From: an uncultured Gammaproteobacteria bacterium
GTDB taxonomy: Bacteria > Pseudomonadota > Gammaproteobacteria > Nitrosococcales > Methylophagaceae
Assembly (NCBI GenBank): GCA_905181885.1
Contig: CAJIZI010000001.1
Location: forward strand, 761,765-825,764
Reading direction: 5' to 3'
Length of the DNA: 64,000 nucleotides
Each line of letters starts with the position of its first letter. The first letter of the stretch is position 1. The translations under genes were made by a program, and so were the position numbers. The notes below the pieces were generated by a model. The model ran no database searches. It was not told the DNA's origin and saw nothing but the letters and a program-made list of their open reading frames with translations. This document shows positions 63,020-64,000 of the stretch, piece by piece.

Positions 63020-64000
63020 GGTAAAGCGTATATATAGTTGTAAGGAGTGTGGAGCACAAACACCACAATGGGCTGGTAGATGCGGTGATTGTGGTGCATG
63101 GAATAGTTTAGCGGAAGAAATTCAAGCTGCCACGTCACCGATTAGTGAAGCTACTATCAGTCGCCATGCAAGTTATGCTGGAGAGCAAAAAGGACAGGTA
63201 CAGAGTTTAACTGAAATTACATCCGAGCAAGCCGTTCGATGGACTACAGGATTACCAGAACTAGATCGTGTCTTAGGCGGTGGTTTAGTGACCGGTTCGG
63301 TAGTGCTTATTGGTGGCGATCCAGGAATAGGAAAATCTACATTACTCTTGCAAGCGATGGCTATGATGGCTAAAACGAGTGGAGTTAGTCCTTTATATGT
63401 GAGTGGTGAGGAATCGTTACAACAAATTAGATTACGTGCGGAACGATTACAATTAGAAAATGTGTCCTTAGATTTACTAGCCGAAACGCATGCAGAGCAA
63501 ATGGTGGCAACAGCTAAGAAATTAAGACCTCAAGTGATGGTTATTGACTCCATTCAGACCGTCTTCACAGAACTACTACAATCAGCACCAGGTACGGTAG
63601 CACAAGTACGTGAAAGTGCAGCTCAACTAGTGCGTTTTGCAAAATCAAGTGGAACAACTATGATCTTAGTAGGCCACGTAACTAAACAGGGTGCTATAGC
63701 TGGGCCTCGGGTTTTAGAACATATGGTGGATACAGTATTATATTTTGAAGGTGATTCTTCAACGCGTTTTCGTATTTTAAGGGCAGTAAAAAATCGCTTT
63801 GGTGCTATAAACGAGTTAGGCATTTTTGGTATGACCGAGTTAGGGTTAAAAGAAGTAAGCAACCCCTCAGCTATCTTCCTATCACGTGGGGATGAGGCTC
63901 TCGCTGGAAGTGTTGTTACTGTAATCCGTGAGGGTAGTCGGCCGATGTTGGTTGAAGTACAAGCTCTAGTAGATGATAGTGCTTTAGGAAATCCTCGCAG
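63009..64000 (+). CDS. radA: DNA repair protein RadA (3' truncated by window edge)
   Basis: RadA is a RecA-like branch-migration ATPase. The 330 residues visible start with two consecutive ATG codons (63009 and 63012), either usable. A C4 zinc finger (CKECG...CGDCG, residues ~12-31) is followed by the Walker A GGDPGIGKST near 100 and the RadA-specific KNRFG near 260. The C-terminal Lon-like domain begins before the window ends at base 64000; about 120 further residues would be expected. Confidence 0.96.
   Translation, partial: MMAKVKRIYSCKECGAQTPQWAGRCGDCGAWNSLAEEIQAATSPISEATISRHASYAGEQKGQVQSLTEITSEQAVRWTTGLPELDRVLGGGLVTGSVVLIGGDPGIGKSTLLLQAMAMMAKTSGVSPLYVSGEESLQQIRLRAERLQLENVSLDLLAETHAEQMVATAKKLRPQVMVIDSIQTVFTELLQSAPGTVAQVRESAAQLVRFAKSSGTTMILVGHVTKQGAIAGPRVLEHMVDTVLYFEGDSSTRFRILRAVKNRFGAINELGIFGMTELGLKEVSNPSAIFLSRGDEALAGSVVTVIREGSRPMLVEVQALVDDSALGNPR

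Overview
The window is chromosomal DNA from a gammaproteobacterium of moderately low GC. The ribosomal-protein order, the 16S/tRNA-Ile/tRNA-Ala/23S/5S operon, and the ribH-nusB-thiL-pgpA, mtaD-ubiG-phosphatase and rpsF-rpsR-DUF2232-rplI-dnaB-alr-radA neighbourhoods are all gammaproteobacterial. From memory, the 16S sequence and protein style recall Thiotrichales/Piscirickettsiaceae relatives such as Cycloclasticus or Methylophaga. That placement is an impression, not a database result. No mobile element, prophage, CRISPR array or tRNA-borne island was seen.

Region 1 (1-27966, + strand) is one nearly unbroken transcription/translation supercluster: rplA (3' end), rplJ, rplL, rpoB, rpoC, rpsL, rpsG, fusA, tuf, the S10 genes (rpsJ to rpsQ), the spc genes (rplN to rpmJ, including secY) and the alpha genes (rpsM, rpsK, rpsD, rpoA, rplQ). 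Readable control elements are an L10-type leader, attenuator-like hairpins after rplL, rpoC and rpsG, a boxA-like site before fusA, an extended -10 promoter before rpsM and a strong terminator after rplQ. The rpoC reading frame ends early, but a coding-looking 29-codon tail continues in another frame.

Region 2 (28020-33540, + strand) is a complete rrn operon directly behind rplQ, with a consensus promoter, two boxA sites, 16S, tRNA-Ile(GAT), tRNA-Ala(TGC), 23S, 5S and a terminator.

Region 3 (33600-50600, mostly - strand) is accessory metabolism. It holds a secreted orphan protein, a secreted rhodanese, a block of mtaD, ubiG, a Gph/MupP-type phosphatase, rmuC and a lone hpnC-type squalene synthase, and a + strand pair of an SDR and a divergent phosphotransferase-fold protein. 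Next come a TPP-riboswitch-controlled thiamine uptake locus (TonB receptor, YkoF-like thiamine-binding protein, PnuC-family transporter), a SulP anion transporter, a persulfide dioxygenase, an unusual SCO/di-heme peroxidase fusion with a Met/His-rich insert, and a DNA-deoxyinosine glycosylase.

Region 4 (50860-64000) is housekeeping: apaH; ribH-nusB-thiL-pgpA; a PfkB kinase and rnd on the - strand; moaB; rlmB; rpsF-rpsR-DUF2232-rplI; dnaB; alr; and the 5' part of radA. Thiamine uptake in region 3 and thiL here meet at TPP, the riboswitch ligand. nusB here and rpsJ (NusE) in region 1 encode the two proteins that bind the boxA sites seen in the rrn leader and before fusA.
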